The notes under the pieces were generated by a model. The model did not search any database. It was not told the DNA's origin and saw only the letters and a program-made list of their open reading frames with translations. This document shows positions 1 to 11,103 of a stretch of 64,000 nt of DNA, in pieces. Positions within the stretch are counted from its first letter, which is position 1. Every line of letters starts with the position of its first letter. The DNA lies in contig OX419757.1 in NCBI GenBank assembly GCA_948567375.1, positions 29,326,001 to 29,390,000 on the forward strand, given 5' to 3'. The translations under genes and the position numbers were made by a program. The DNA is from Lunularia cruciata. Lineage: Eukaryota; Streptophyta; Marchantiopsida; Lunulariales; Lunulariaceae.

Positions 1-250
1 ACATTTTGCTAGGATTAGGGGGAAGAGGGTTCACTCAAAGTTTGCTGATAGTTTACAAGGGGGTGAGGTTTGGTAAGGGATTGCTACGTGTAAGAGTTGT
101 TATAATGGGAGTGGGGGGTTTGTTGGGAGTTTGCTCAGGGTTGATGTCGGGGTGGGGGTTTGCTAGGAGATTGTTACAGGCAAGATTCGTAGTAGGACGT
201 TTCATCAAGGTTTGGAGAGTAGTGAATTTCTAAGGGATTTCTGCAAGCAA
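1..250. repeat. G/T-rich degenerate repeat at window edge
   Basis: Strongly G- and T-rich on the + strand, with the core tttgctagg or close variants recurring at irregular spacing (near 6, 41 and 158; further isolated copies near 268, 338 and 847). The open frame at 6-233 is a by-product of this composition (G, V, L and R only) and is not called a gene. The repeat probably continues left of the window. Confidence 0.4.
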
Positions 251-1350
251 GGGTGTAATATCATTTGCTAGAAAATTAACTATAGGGGAAAATGGGCTTG
301 GTAATATCTTTAGAGACTTTTTATCTTTAGATCTCAATGTTTGCTAAGTAGATTAGATAGAGTAGTCTCCAAAAGAGAACTTCTACTAATAGAGTAGAAG
401 CCAAAAATACACCAAAATGTTCAGAACTAATTTTGGAGGTCTAAACAAAGAATTAAGCCTCAAAAAATGGAAACTTATCTCCCTTTCCAAGGGGAATGGC
501 ATAGTCTTCTCCCCTCTTGTTTGTCTTGTCAAGATCTTTCAATGGTTCCTCTTCTATGTTGTTATAAGCTTCTTCCATGACGATTCTCTAAATATTTACA
601 TTGGTCAAACTTGTTTGACAAACCAAATAGTACAAGGATCAACATGTCACCAATCCAAGCATCCAATCTAAAGTGTAACATGCTAACATATCACCAATCC
701 ATTATCTAATCTTAAGGTGTATCTCTCTTTGAAGAGATTGTCTTTGCTATATATTAAAGACAAGGTGCTTCTTTGGGAGATCGGATTTTTTTTTGGAGTT
801 CCAATCTTGTGTGCTTCTCAGGCTATTACAAATGCTCACCATGAGAGGTTTGCTAGGGGATTTTTATAGGGGTTTATTACTAAGGTCATGTTCCATGAGG
901 AATTCACTCAAGGTTTAGAAACTTTTCATCCTTTGTGTATACAATTTGACTATGATCATTTAGAAATTTGGTAATCCTTTGTGTACGTGATTTGATATGC
1001 AAGCTTAGAAATTATTTTTTTGCTTTGTCTATGATTTTACTATGCAAGTTTAGTACGACAAGATATCAAGAGAGCTTGGTCTGCTTCTGATCAAAATCAT
1101 GCATTTAAAAGTGGATCCTCTATACACAATCAAGAAATCATCATAATCAAAACTAAGTAATAAGCTTAGATGATTTCCAAGTAGATTCCAACACAATGAG
1201 ATTAGATTGCTATACAAAAATAGAGAGTACAGATGAAACTACTGTTTTACATATATTTTAAGAATTTGAACTTAATTGAAATAGTCTTGTGCAATTATAT
1301 TGAAAATTGTGGTAAGCTTTGGTTATTAAAGTCAATACTGATGGGATTGT

Positions 1351-1382
1351 AATTTTGATGGGATTGTAATCCCATCAAAATT
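1351..1382. repeat. Perfect 15-bp inverted repeat, 2-nt spacer
   Basis: The arms aattttgatgggatt (1351-1365) and its exact reverse complement (1368-1382) are separated by gt. Part of the left arm is also repeated directly just upstream (tgatgggattgtaat at 1339-1353). It could be the inner remnant of a small palindromic transposon or a cruciform-forming site; no gene adjoins it. Confidence 0.8.
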
Positions 1383-4300
1383 ATTAAGAAACTATTCCAA
1401 AGGAAATACAACAAAATTTATTATCAATACTACAATTTCATAAAAATTATCAAACAAAGAACATTTTTGGAATTAGAGATCATAAGATCCTTTAGATATC
1501 TATCAAGAGTATGGATATCAATATTGATGAATTTCCTTTCAAAATAAAAATATTGACTCAAAGATACCATGATAAAGAGAGAATCATTATATAAGAAAGA
1601 GAAGAGATGATTGACATATAATGCCTATTTTGAAACTGAATTAGAATGGTTGATCTTGGCTATATTAAGCAAAAAGAAGAAATTATAACTAAAAATATTG
1701 GATTACTTTTGAAGTGTTCATATCAAGCCTATGGATAAAGTTTAAAATCATAAATATACTTTCAAAGTAAATGTAACACATGTTAACCTTGGCCAAATAT
1801 GTTGTGGATTGATCCAAGTCCAAAATTAAGTTCAATATGTCCAACCCCACTTGGTCATGGCTCCTTTCAGTTCAAATTTAGATACATTTTGAAACATGTT
1901 GAGTGATTGTCTAAGCTTTATAGTCTAAGAAGATTGAAACTTCATTGATCCTATATGGTGGCCTCACTTGGTTGTGGCTACTTGACTTCAAATTTATATA
2001 CATTTCTAAATGTTTTGGTGATTGTCCAACCTTTGTAATCTAAGAAGGATGAAACTTCTCCAATCTCATACAAACTAGTGAACTAGTGCTAATCTCATGT
2101 TCTACAATGAGCATAGGTATCTGAAGGAATCCAATAATTTAATGTTTTGGAGGTCACAAAATCTAATTAGCATATGCATAGACTCTTGCTTACGTAGAAA
2201 CTTGAATGCATGAGTTGCAAAAGCTTACAAAAGGTGTCTTTGTTGAGCTCCTCCTTGATACAAGGCATTTTGCTAATCTCTAAGTGACAATTAAATTGCA
2301 AGCCTAATCTGCACTCTTTTGCTAGCAAATCTGAGATGGGTTTTATTTTGTTAATCCTCATGGCAATGAGGCAAGCCCAATATTCTCTTCTCTCCTTGCA
2401 AAATTCATGCCATCCCAAACTTCTCTTTGCTCCTTGGTGAATTTGTGTAACTGTTCAAATGACTTCACAGAGGGACCTAAATCTTCTCTCCTCACCCTAT
2501 ACTAAATCCCTTTTCAATTTCATTCACTAACTTGCGGTTTTCACAAATTATAGACATATTTCAATTTTTTTTGGCATTGATAGTTTGTTTGCATACAATA
2601 GCTCATACCTTGTGACACAAAGCTCATACTTTTTACACCTAGCTTTTCCATTCAATTTGAATTTTGAAGATCCATATTGATTCAAATGTCAATAAGTTAA
2701 TATTTACAAGATCACCCATAACCTATAAAAAGCTACATGTCATGATTTAGAATCCTATAAATATTTTACAACTATTGTCTTTACCATAAAAATTTAATTT
2801 ATCTCCTTGTACCTTACCCATAAAAAATCCCAACAATATTCATAAAACATTTATGAGATTTTTATAGGAAATGAAAGGTCCATTATTGAAACCCCTAGTA
2901 TACAATCAGACTGGATAAGTGACATCTTGGGAGCCAAATTTATCCAATGAGTCTTATGGATTAACTTGGATAAGTGTTAAAAACCCAAAAAAGTAATTGA
3001 AGCCACTTTTTTGGAAACCTAACTTTGCATATTAAGGTTGCAAATTTCTTTTGCATATTAAAATTGAAACTAAAATTTAAGAAGAGTTTTGAAATAAGAT
3101 AGGAATATTTTTTAGAAATAGCTCTCCATAGTACACAAAATACTATTAAAGGTGATTTTTTAAAAGGTAACATAATGATAAATTTTTCATATGAGGTCCA
3201 AATGTACATGTGGAAAAGATTTTGAACAGCTTTATGATAAAATATGTTGGTATTTAGCTCACATTAAATAACTCAAATAGATCTAGAAAACATTTTGAGT
3301 TGCAATTAAAGCATAATTGACCATATATTCTAGAGTGGTAATTTTTTTTCACTTTTTCTTAACCAAATAAGGTGATCCCAAAGGCAATAAATAGGCAATA
3401 GTGAAATCTTTTATGGAAGAAAATAAATTTTAACTACAAATCACATAATTTCAAAGGTTGATTTTGAGAAGAAGAATTTTAAATCATTTAAATTTTTTAT
3501 GAGAATAAATTCTATGATATAATTGTTTGAAAATACTGTTTCTCTCTTTTTCCAAGTGGTGTATCTAACACTTAAAACAATTTGATTTCAAGATTGATTG
3601 AGAAGGGAAGTTGCAAACAACTAATTATAACTCCTAAAATAGGTCATATCATTGCTATAACATGGATGATTATTATTGTAAAATATAGTAAGGACAAGTA
3701 GAAACTAGAGACATTAAAAGTTGATTTACATATTATTAGTATTGAATGGGTGACAAAATATATGTATGTAAAGTTTATAGAGTCTATTAACTCACTTTAG
3801 TATTCTCTTTTTAATTACCAAAGACAATTACTGATACAAAGTAACTAAGATAAGATATAAGATAATTTATTATTACCTTGATCCATCTCACTCAAAGACT
3901 CTTCAAGAGTTTCTCATTGTATTATAGCTCATAAATAATTTGAATATCTGGGTATCATATCCCTTAGATCTAGATTGTCTTATCTTGTTTAGTAAAATTT
4001 ATTTATTTTGGATTGATTGACTCCTTATTTTCATAAATGTATGCAAAAAATCCAAGAATACCAAGAATGAAACTTCAATTCATTCCAAAAATAAATTAGT
4101 GCCAATTAACAAGTTTGAATTGAGGCTATGCTAAACCAGCCAAAGGAGTGTGTATTGTGATGTTGAAAAGAGTTGAATTCAATAATATAACACCTCCAAA
4201 GAAGCAAGAATTCAACAATAAGCACACACATAGGTTTGGATTGATGGTTGAAGCCCAAGATCTAGACTTTTCCAAAGTGACAAGTGTTGTATGTTGCTTC

Positions 4301-4794
4301 TGCATCAAGTTTTGCAAATATGAAGATGTTGGGTACAAGTGAAAAAATCCATATTCAATATTTTGACTTGTTCAAAACTAACTACTAGGAGTTTCATTTG
4401 TTGGAGTAACATTCAAAAAAATGGGCCAAATATCAACATTTATCAACTAATGAAAACATGAATTCCTTCTTCCATATATTGAGACTCCATTTGCCAACAC
4501 TTTGGAATCTATTCTTAACAAAGATATGCATGTTGTATTCCTTTTGATAAAATCACTTGTTGAAGTCACAATTGGAAAGCTATGATTTCACTCCAATGAT
4601 GTTGAAGGTATTACTTATTTGTGTGCTCTTATTATCTTTCAACCACAAGTTCATAGAAATGACAATGAAATCTTTGGATATGTAGTGACAATCAAGACAT
4701 TTACTAGTTTTCTTGTGCATCAAGTACCTCTCATATGGTGCTATGTTTTGAGTGGCAATTTGTTTGATTTAGGGCACATTGGATCATTATGGCC

Positions 4795-4985
4795 TCAATT
4801 ATTTATGATGTGTCAATGATATCATTTCCTCAAATTATGCTTGGATTTTTGTGTACTTTCCTGTGCAGGCCATATTCAATTATTGTGGCCTTGGGTATTG
4901 ATGTGTCAATGATCCCATTGCCTCAAATTATGCTTGCATTTTTGTGCAATTTCCTTTCAATCTCTATCAAGTATCATTTCAAAAG
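4795..4985 (+). repeat. ~93-bp tandem duplication
   Basis: The block starting at gatgtgtcaatgat (4807) recurs at 4900 with scattered substitutions, including the following cctcaaattatgctt segment. This creates a repeated peptide in the 108-codon frame 4789-5115. I do not call that frame a gene because its content is explained by the duplication and it resembles no known family. Confidence 0.7.
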
Positions 4986-6828
4986 TCTTGGCATTCCCAA
5001 TTGCATTGGACAATCTACACATCAAGGAATGTCGTATATAGATGTTTGTTGTTGGTTCTATTTTAATGGAGCTATGAAAAACTTTCATGTACTTGCTGTT
5101 CTTTTATTTGATTGAGAAACTAGTGAAATTATGTTTTGCATCTTGGTTGAATTCATGCAAGATATTATGCATACTAAAGGGTTTAAGAAATTTCAGATTC
5201 TTCTTGTAGTATGAATACCTAAAATTATGCTCATTCCAAAAATTCTAAGAATAAATTTACATTTTGATCTAAAAATAATCTAATTTTGGAAACTTTGGAA
5301 TTTCTCAAAAATAAGGAGAGATAGTGATTAAGCTAATTGATTACGTATTGAATCAACATCAAGATATTATTTCATTATTGTTGAATGAGAGACTCAAATA
5401 AGATATTTGTCAAGAATCATTGTTCTATTCTTGAGTTGCTTCTCAAGAATTGTTTTCATAGATCCCCTTATTCAACTTCAACTCCCTTTCCTTTCAATAA
5501 GTGTGATTTTCAATTTCAATTATAACTCACAATGCTTCTAACAACTTATAGTCTTTCTTTAGTCACAAAATCTCTCCAAGATTTCTTGAGCATGATAAGA
5601 ATATCATAAACATCTATGCTACTTACTAGTTTACACTCAAAGTTTATAATTTATATACCATTTATAATTTTCTATACCATTTTTGAATGAATTGATAATA
5701 CTTACATCTATTTTCTCAAACCTTGAAGAAATTAATATAGAGAGGAATACTCTCACTATCTTTCATTACTTTAGATGAATAGTTGAAGTTAGAAAAAATA
5801 ACCTTTTGCCTATCACAAGTAGCAAATATTGAGTTAAATATAATAACCATTTGTCAAAGATATTGAAGGTCTTCCAAACCTTCTCATTTGTGACTCATCA
5901 AATTCTTAGATTTTGTAGCAACATCATGTACCTACATGCAAAGATTCAAGATACAAGAGCATTGTTGATCACAAGTGGAGGAAATTTGGTGGAGGAAATT
6001 TGATGCTACCATCTATGCTAGTACATAAGCCTATAATTCTTCTCTCCATCTAAGCATTGAGCTATTAGAGTTCAATTTGTAAAATAAAGTTTCCCTCATC
6101 CATGTTTAACATATCACAAAATTCCTAACCTTATAGCTTTGCTTATAGCCTTCCTAGCCTTATAGGTTATAGCTTTGCTTTCATAGCATTAAATTAGTCT
6201 AATAAATCTTTGGTCATCATAAGTGACCTAGCTTCTTCATGCAATACTATCACTTTAAGGACATGCCTTCCCATAATTCCATATACCCATCCATGCAAAA
6301 ATTTATAAGCTTGGATCATTATTCATTACTTGGAAATTTTGGTGTGTAGTAGTTGCTTATATTGATGATAATCTTGTGTGAAATTGAAACTCAATTCTTG
6401 TTCACTCCAAGAAACCATTGATTGAGTTGTTCATCAACTTTAAGAACAATGTTGTTTCTCAATGTCTTCTTACTCAAATTGACAACTCTCATTCAATCCT
6501 CTTTTAATTTTAAAATTTGGTGTAGTGTTGAATCTTCCACTCTCTTTCTAATTTTTTATTAGCCCAATTAACAATCTTCTACAAAGATATATTTTTATTC
6601 TCATTTCTTTGTAGACCAAAATATCTCTTTTCCTCACTTTGACTCAAGAAGGTGAATTTTCTTAATCACATCATGAGTTCTAAATTTATAGATTGGAGCA
6701 CACTAAGTATTTCTACACAAAACAACATTAGAATTAACAATTCAATGTGTACCCTTAATTTAGAGAAAATTTGTTGATTTCCTTATATTCTTGAAGGAAC
6801 ATTCCCAGATTATTGGATCCGTCACTTA

Positions 6829-6965
6829 GAAATTTTATCTTTTGGAAAAAGATTTAGTGTTACTACTACAAGCCAATGCTCACTCTATGCTGCCACACTC
6901 TTAAAAATTTTATCTTTTGTAAAAAGATTTGTGGTACTACTACTAAGCCAATGCTCACTTATGAG
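6829..6965 (+). repeat. ~75-bp tandem duplication
   Basis: aaattttatctttt, followed by an aaaaagattt block and then a ctactac...aagccaatgctcact block, occurs at about 6830 and again at about 6905 with small differences. It lies just left of the retrotransposon at 7151 and has no coding potential. Confidence 0.65.
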
Positions 6966-7145
6966 TCCCACTCTCCTTTTAGTTATCTGATGAGAAATAA
7001 TCAAGATCAATAAAGCAGAAGTGAACCTAAGATAGTGGCACAAACACTAAATGTTTTTAAATCTCCTGCCATAATCTTTGATTCTCACTTATGACTTATT
7101 GATCTTGGTTTTTGGCTACCCTGTTGCTTAATTTTCCAAGGATGC

Positions 7146-7150
7146 AACTT
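7146..7150. repeat. Left target-site duplication (AACTT)
   Basis: aactt directly abuts the first base of the LTR at 7151. The same five bases directly follow the other LTR end at 15689-15693. Five-bp duplications are usual for LTR retrotransposon integration, so the two distant LTRs belong to one insertion. Confidence 0.8.
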
Positions 7151-7576
7151 TGTAAAGGACCAAGGAGAGAAATAGGAGAACTGAACACCAAAGTAGAAAA
7201 TCACATTGGAACTCTTGAATGAATGAAACTTTGGATGCTTGGCATGAACTTGTGCTTTGGTGTTTATAGGAAACATACAAGGCTCTTGAGAAGTTCCCAA
7301 GGAAGCTCTCTATTAGAAGTCGTCTTCTTGGAGTGCAAGCTAAGCCAACTTGGAAGCTTCCTCCTAGGAGTCACCTACTTGGCATGCAAGTTAAGCTAGT
7401 TAGAAAACTTCTTGAGAAGATTCCTTCTAGAAGTTGCATATTTGGCATACATGTTACTCAATACTTGGAAGGTACAAAGAAGTTTCCTAGATGATTCTTG
7501 GACTGCTTGACTAATTTGGTTTATTTGCTAACTCATTAGCCTTTACTAACTCGTCCGCTAACTTTATATTATTACA
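7151..7576 (-). repeat. 3' LTR of the outer element
   Basis: 426 bp; on the - strand it starts TGTAATAATA and ends CCTTTACA. It aligns along its length with the LTRs at 12647-13072 and 15285-15688, including the repeated cttgcatgccaagtag and GAAnnTTC-rich blocks. It is preceded on the - strand by the purine-rich GGTGGGAGAATA, which fits a polypurine tract. Confidence 0.85.
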
Positions 7577-7772
7577 TATTCTCCCACCACTAGTTGGTGT
7601 TGGCCTCATCAATGGAATCTTCAAACTCCTAAATGGCCATTTTTTCATTGTGCAGATGAGAAAGAGACTCCCATGTGACATCATGAAGAGGATACACTTT
7701 CCAAAGGACTTGGTACTCAATGTGTTGTTGGTAGCCATGTCGGATGTTCCTTTTACTAAAAGGATGAATTAG
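7577..7772 (-). pseudogene. Integrase C-terminus / chromodomain relic of the outer element
   Basis: Read on the - strand, this segment matches the chromodomain end of the inner copy (12440-12646). The reading includes YQVLWKVYPLHDVTWES followed by a short EFE-type tail, which is the usual end of a chromovirus pol. Chromodomains bind histone marks and steer integration; this family knowledge is applied here by similarity only. The frame is broken by shifts and a stop. It lies between the 3' LTR and the junction with the nested copy, so it is the last surviving piece of the outer element's pol. Confidence 0.7.
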
Positions 7773-7814
7773 GACTAAACTAAACTTTCTCTCCTCGGTC
7801 TTAGTCTTTTACAT

Positions 7815-7826
7815 TGGTATTAGAGT
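7815..7826 (+). promoter_or_regulatory. Primer binding site (tRNA-iMet type)
   Basis: tggtattagagt lies one base after the LTR end. The standard plant initiator-Met primer site is TGGTATCAGAGC, so it differs at two positions. The outer element has tggtattagagc at the matching place (15272-15283, - strand). In the family this is where tRNA primes minus-strand DNA synthesis. Confidence 0.75.
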
Positions 7827-7835
7827 AGGAATGGG

Positions 7836-9000
7836 ATGGATGGAGTTTATGGACCACCAAATCCACTTCCGCCAAACCATTGGGATTTTCATGTCCAAAT
7901 ACTACCCAAGCATAGTTTCACACAATTCATCACCTTGCGCTTTGGGCAGGATTTTCTACATATGATCACCGTGCCTAAGGAGCCCTTGATACTTCCAGTT
8001 GTAACTTATGGAGAACGGTGGACATGCTGCATCTATGTGCTAATCAAATTAGATAAATTGGGAGTAGTGGGATAAAGTAGTAGTTATGGCGGCAATACTT
8101 GATGTTATCCTTGCGATGCAACAACAAATCAAGCATCTTACTTGATTGTTGGATGAATGAGATCAAGAACAACAAGAATATATAGAGAGAGCGCCAATTC
8201 AAGATGGAGAAGATCACATTTGATTTCCAAAACTCAAGGTGTTTGAAGGTAAGAATCTTCTGGGCATAGTGGAGAATTTTGTGTTTGACTGCAAATGTTA
8301 CTTTGAAGCCACCAATCTTCAAGATGAATGGAAATAGATTCTCTTGGATTCTAGCCAATATGATGGTGTGGCAAAACTTTGGTGGTGATTCTGAGTAGAG
8401 CAAGCAAAATGTTAGATTGTTGCACCAATTTTGACATGGGCAGAATTCAAGGATACAATATTGGGTTGGTTTCAAACTATAAATGCCACCTGAGCCACAC
8501 AAGATAAATTGGCAGAGTTGAAGCAAGTTGGCTCAATAAGGAGCTACATCACACAATTTCAAAATATCATTATGCAGATTCCATATATACAAGAAGGTGA
8601 AGTTTTAGATTGATTTGTGCGGGGATTGAAGCCACAAACCAAATTGGAGGTGACCATGCAAGAACCACAAAATGTAGAAGAAGCCATGCAATTGGCTGAG
8701 CGCTTTGATTCCTTGGTGGTGACAACTTGGTCATAACCTCAACCTACACAAGGCCTACTAGTACACTATGCACGGGTGGAAGAACCGGCACCAATGGAGA
8801 TTGATGCTATCCAACAGAGACCACTTGGTGCAGTGGATAGAGAAAGATTGCGACAAAATGGAGGTTGTTTTTATTATTGCCAAGTTGGATATCACATTGC
8901 TAAATGTCCACTTAGGAATGAGCGACCTCGACAAGTTGCCTAGATGGAGTTTGTGGAAAAAAATGATCAGGGAAACAAAGAATCCTAATAGGAGATTTTG
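7836..9000 (+). pseudogene. gag relic of the inner chromovirus
   Basis: Broken frames carry a recognisable plant retrotransposon gag. FPKLKVFEGKN with a downstream LWW lies near 8220-8400. A second block, with SYITQFQ and FVRGLKPQTKLEV followed by EAMQLAERFDSL, lies near 8530-8720. A cysteine/histidine knuckle lies near 8860-8910, where CFYYCQVGYHIAKC has irregular spacing compared with CX2CX4HX4C. Gag would form the virus-like particle and bind RNA. At least three in-frame stops and shifts show it is dead. The start at 7836 follows the primer site closely, but the original start codon cannot be fixed. Confidence 0.75.
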
Positions 9001-9017
9001 AGCTGCCTATTGGGAGC

Positions 9018-9413
9018 TTGATTAGTTCTAATGGGATTGAAGGCTCAAACTATGCAAGTTTGCTTCACTTGCAAGGTATGATAACTAATTGGGGTTGTAG
9101 GATTTTGGTTGATTTTGGAAGTTCAGAGAATTGCATGTTTATGCAAGTAGCAAAGGAATTGAATATTCCTATCAAACCAGTGATTGGAAGTAGTTTGATG
9201 ATGGTAGATGGTAGAAAGGGTTCTACATTCCGCACCTTACATCCTGTTACTTTCAAGATTGGGAAGGATTATTTGGAGTGTATGAGGTTTTTTGTGGTAC
9301 CTCTACACTATGATATCATTTTGGGTCTATCTTGGCTTGAACATCTATGGTTCAATTTGATTGGACCCAATGACAAATTCAAATACAACACCAAGGTAGG
9401 AATATCCAATTAG
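9018..9413 (+). pseudogene. Aspartic protease relic of the inner chromovirus
   Basis: This 131-codon open stretch matches retroviral-like aspartic protease folds of plant gypsy elements. It has a VDFGSSENCMF segment where an active copy has D-S/T-G at the catalytic site, then a YDIILGLSWLEH flap/C-terminal motif (usual form: DVILGMDWL). The protease would cut the Gag-Pol precursor. The change to DFG removes the consensus catalytic triplet, so this copy is unlikely to have had activity even before its other lesions. It lies directly after gag and before the 20-residue repeats. Confidence 0.75.
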
Positions 9414-9454
9414 GTGGTCTGGCACCTCGGAGTAAGACACCTTAGAATAGTCAA

Positions 9455-9634
9455 TCCCAAGATGGGAAGTTTGTTGAGAAGGTAGCCATAGAGCAAACTT
9501 TGAAAGTAGATGAGTCCCAAGATGGGAAGTTTGCCAAGGAGGCAACCATGGAGCAAGCTTGGAAGAGAGATGAGTCCCTAGAAGGAAAGTTGGTTAGTAA
9601 ACCAGCCATAGAGCAAGCTTTGGACGAAGATAAG
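9455..9634 (+). repeat. Three exact-length 60-bp tandem repeats between protease and RT
   Basis: Units start at 9455, 9515 and 9575, each with tccc(a/t)a-ga-gg-aagtt and ending in gatgag or a variant. Translated, each is 20 residues: SQDGKF..., SQDGKF..., SLEGKL..., each followed by a (I/M)EQ(T/A) core and an acidic end. The length stays a multiple of three, which suggests it grew while the frame was under selection. The tract would be a charged linker between protease and RT. Confidence 0.8.
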
Positions 9635-9699
9635 TCTATATTCACGGTGTGGATCAAGCCGATTGCACAAGAACAATCTAAGGAGAGCCAAGGGCCTCA

Positions 9700-10440
9700 T
9701 CAAGCAATGGTTGATTGGATAGTTCAAAAGTTTGCAGACATGTTTTCGGATGATCTGCCAAAGGGATTACCCTCCTATTGAGGTATGCCCTTCAAGATCA
9801 AGTTATTGCTAGGGAGTACTCCAGTGAGTAGACCAATCTATCATCCCTCACTAAAGGAGTTAGAAGAGTTTCAAATAACACTTAGAAAGTTGTTAGAGAA
9901 GGACTTCATCCAACATAGTACCTCTCATTGGGGAGCATTGGTATTATTTGTTCCAAAGAAGGATGGAGGATTTTGTTTTTGTATTGATTACCATGGGATC
10001 AATTAGCAAACCTTGAAGAATGCATATCCCTTGCCTTGGATTGATGACTTGCTTGATCAACTAAGTGGAGCACACTACTTTTCTAAGTTGGATCTTTGTA
10101 GCGGTTATTGGCAAATTCCTATTGATAGAGAGGATGTGCAAAAGAACACCTTTCACACAAGGTATGGGCATTTCAAGTGAAGAGTTCTACCTTTTGGACT
10201 CACTAATGCTCCAACGGTCTTCATGGATCAGAGGCATTGGATATTGGATGGACTATTGGATTGGTCCATGGTGGTGTTCTTGGATGATAGCTTAATCTAT
10301 AGTAAGACAAAGGTAGAACACGTGAATCATGTGCAAGAAGTCCTAAGACAACTACAACAATGGAAATTTCACTACAAGAAGTCAAAGTGTGCCTTTTGGC
10401 AGAAGGAGGTTACCTTCTTGGGTCATAAGATCTCATAAGA
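9700..10440 (+). pseudogene. Reverse transcriptase relic of the inner chromovirus
   Basis: Order of motifs: a PKGLPSY segment (usual form LPP), VSRPIYHPSLKELEEFQ, FIQHSTSHWGALVLFVPKKDGG, a CIDYHGIN block (usual DYR-LN), a SKLDL...YWQI block, then the catalytic VVFLDDSLIYS at about 10270-10300, which is the F(V/L)DD form of the RT active site. It ends with KCAFWQKEVTFLGHKIS. In the family it copies element RNA to DNA. The domain is split over at least three frames with stops at 9780, 10004 and 10193-10220. The same region of the outer element (13073-13460, - strand) aligns with it. Confidence 0.85.
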
Positions 10441-10450
10441 GGGGATCAAG

Positions 10451-11050
10451 ATGGAAGAAGAGAAAATCAAGGCCATTATTGATTGGCCTACCCCGAAGGA
10501 TGTTGTAGAAGTACAAGTGTTCAATGGATTGGCTAGTTTTTACCGATGGTTCATCCACTATTATACTCATGTGGCTTCACCATTGATTGACCTCTTGGGA
10601 AAGAACTCGAGCTTCAAGTGGACCACCAAGCATGAAGAAGCATTCTAGAAGGTAAAACATATGGTGTCTTCAAGACCCATCCTTTGACAATATGATCCTC
10701 AACTACCTTGTGTGGTTGATTTTGATGCTTCTAACTTTGCAATTTGGAGCTATATTGCAACAAGAATTCCCATATGGACTACATCCCATTGCCTTTGCGT
10801 CTTGCCGACTAAAAAAAGCTGAAAGAAATTACTCTACTCAAGATCGGGAACAACTTGCAATGGTATATGCCACCAAGGTATGGAGGCATTATCTCTTGGA
10901 GAAACAAGTGATCATGCAAATTGATCACAAGCCATTGTTGCAGACCTTACACTTGGAACACATGAAGAGTCCACATCATCAATGGGAAGAGCAACTTGGA
11001 GCAACTCCAACTGACCTGGATTGTACTCAAGTTTTACATCAAACTTGAGT
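10451..11050 (+). pseudogene. RNase H / RT connection relic of the inner chromovirus
   Basis: It begins with the FNGLASFYRWFIHYYTHVA block that follows RT in gypsy elements. After a stop at 10648 it continues with the RNase H signature: HPIAFASCRLKKAERNY, then TQDREQLAMVYA and WRHYLL. The DRE acidic residues and the following HKPLLQ match the family. RNase H would degrade the RNA strand in the RNA:DNA hybrid. Several stops make it non-functional. A frameshift near 11000 joins it to the spacer before integrase. Confidence 0.8.
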
Positions 11051-11103
11051 ACAGACCAGGTTGATTCCATGTCATCCTTGATGCTCTATCACGACAACCT
11101 AAT

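Larger units (their letters stand above)
251..7145. other. AT-rich gene-free stretch
   Basis: No protein family was recognised on either strand and all frames are short and low in coding character. It contains a perfect 15-bp inverted repeat (1351-1382), a ~93-bp tandem duplication (about 4795-4985) and a ~75-bp tandem duplication (about 6829-6965). It is probably old, unrecognisable repeat DNA. Confidence 0.5.

Noticed and set aside
4789-5115. 108-codon + frame as a gene
   Set aside because: Its repeated peptide is explained by a ~93-bp DNA duplication, and its composition is that of the AT-rich filler.
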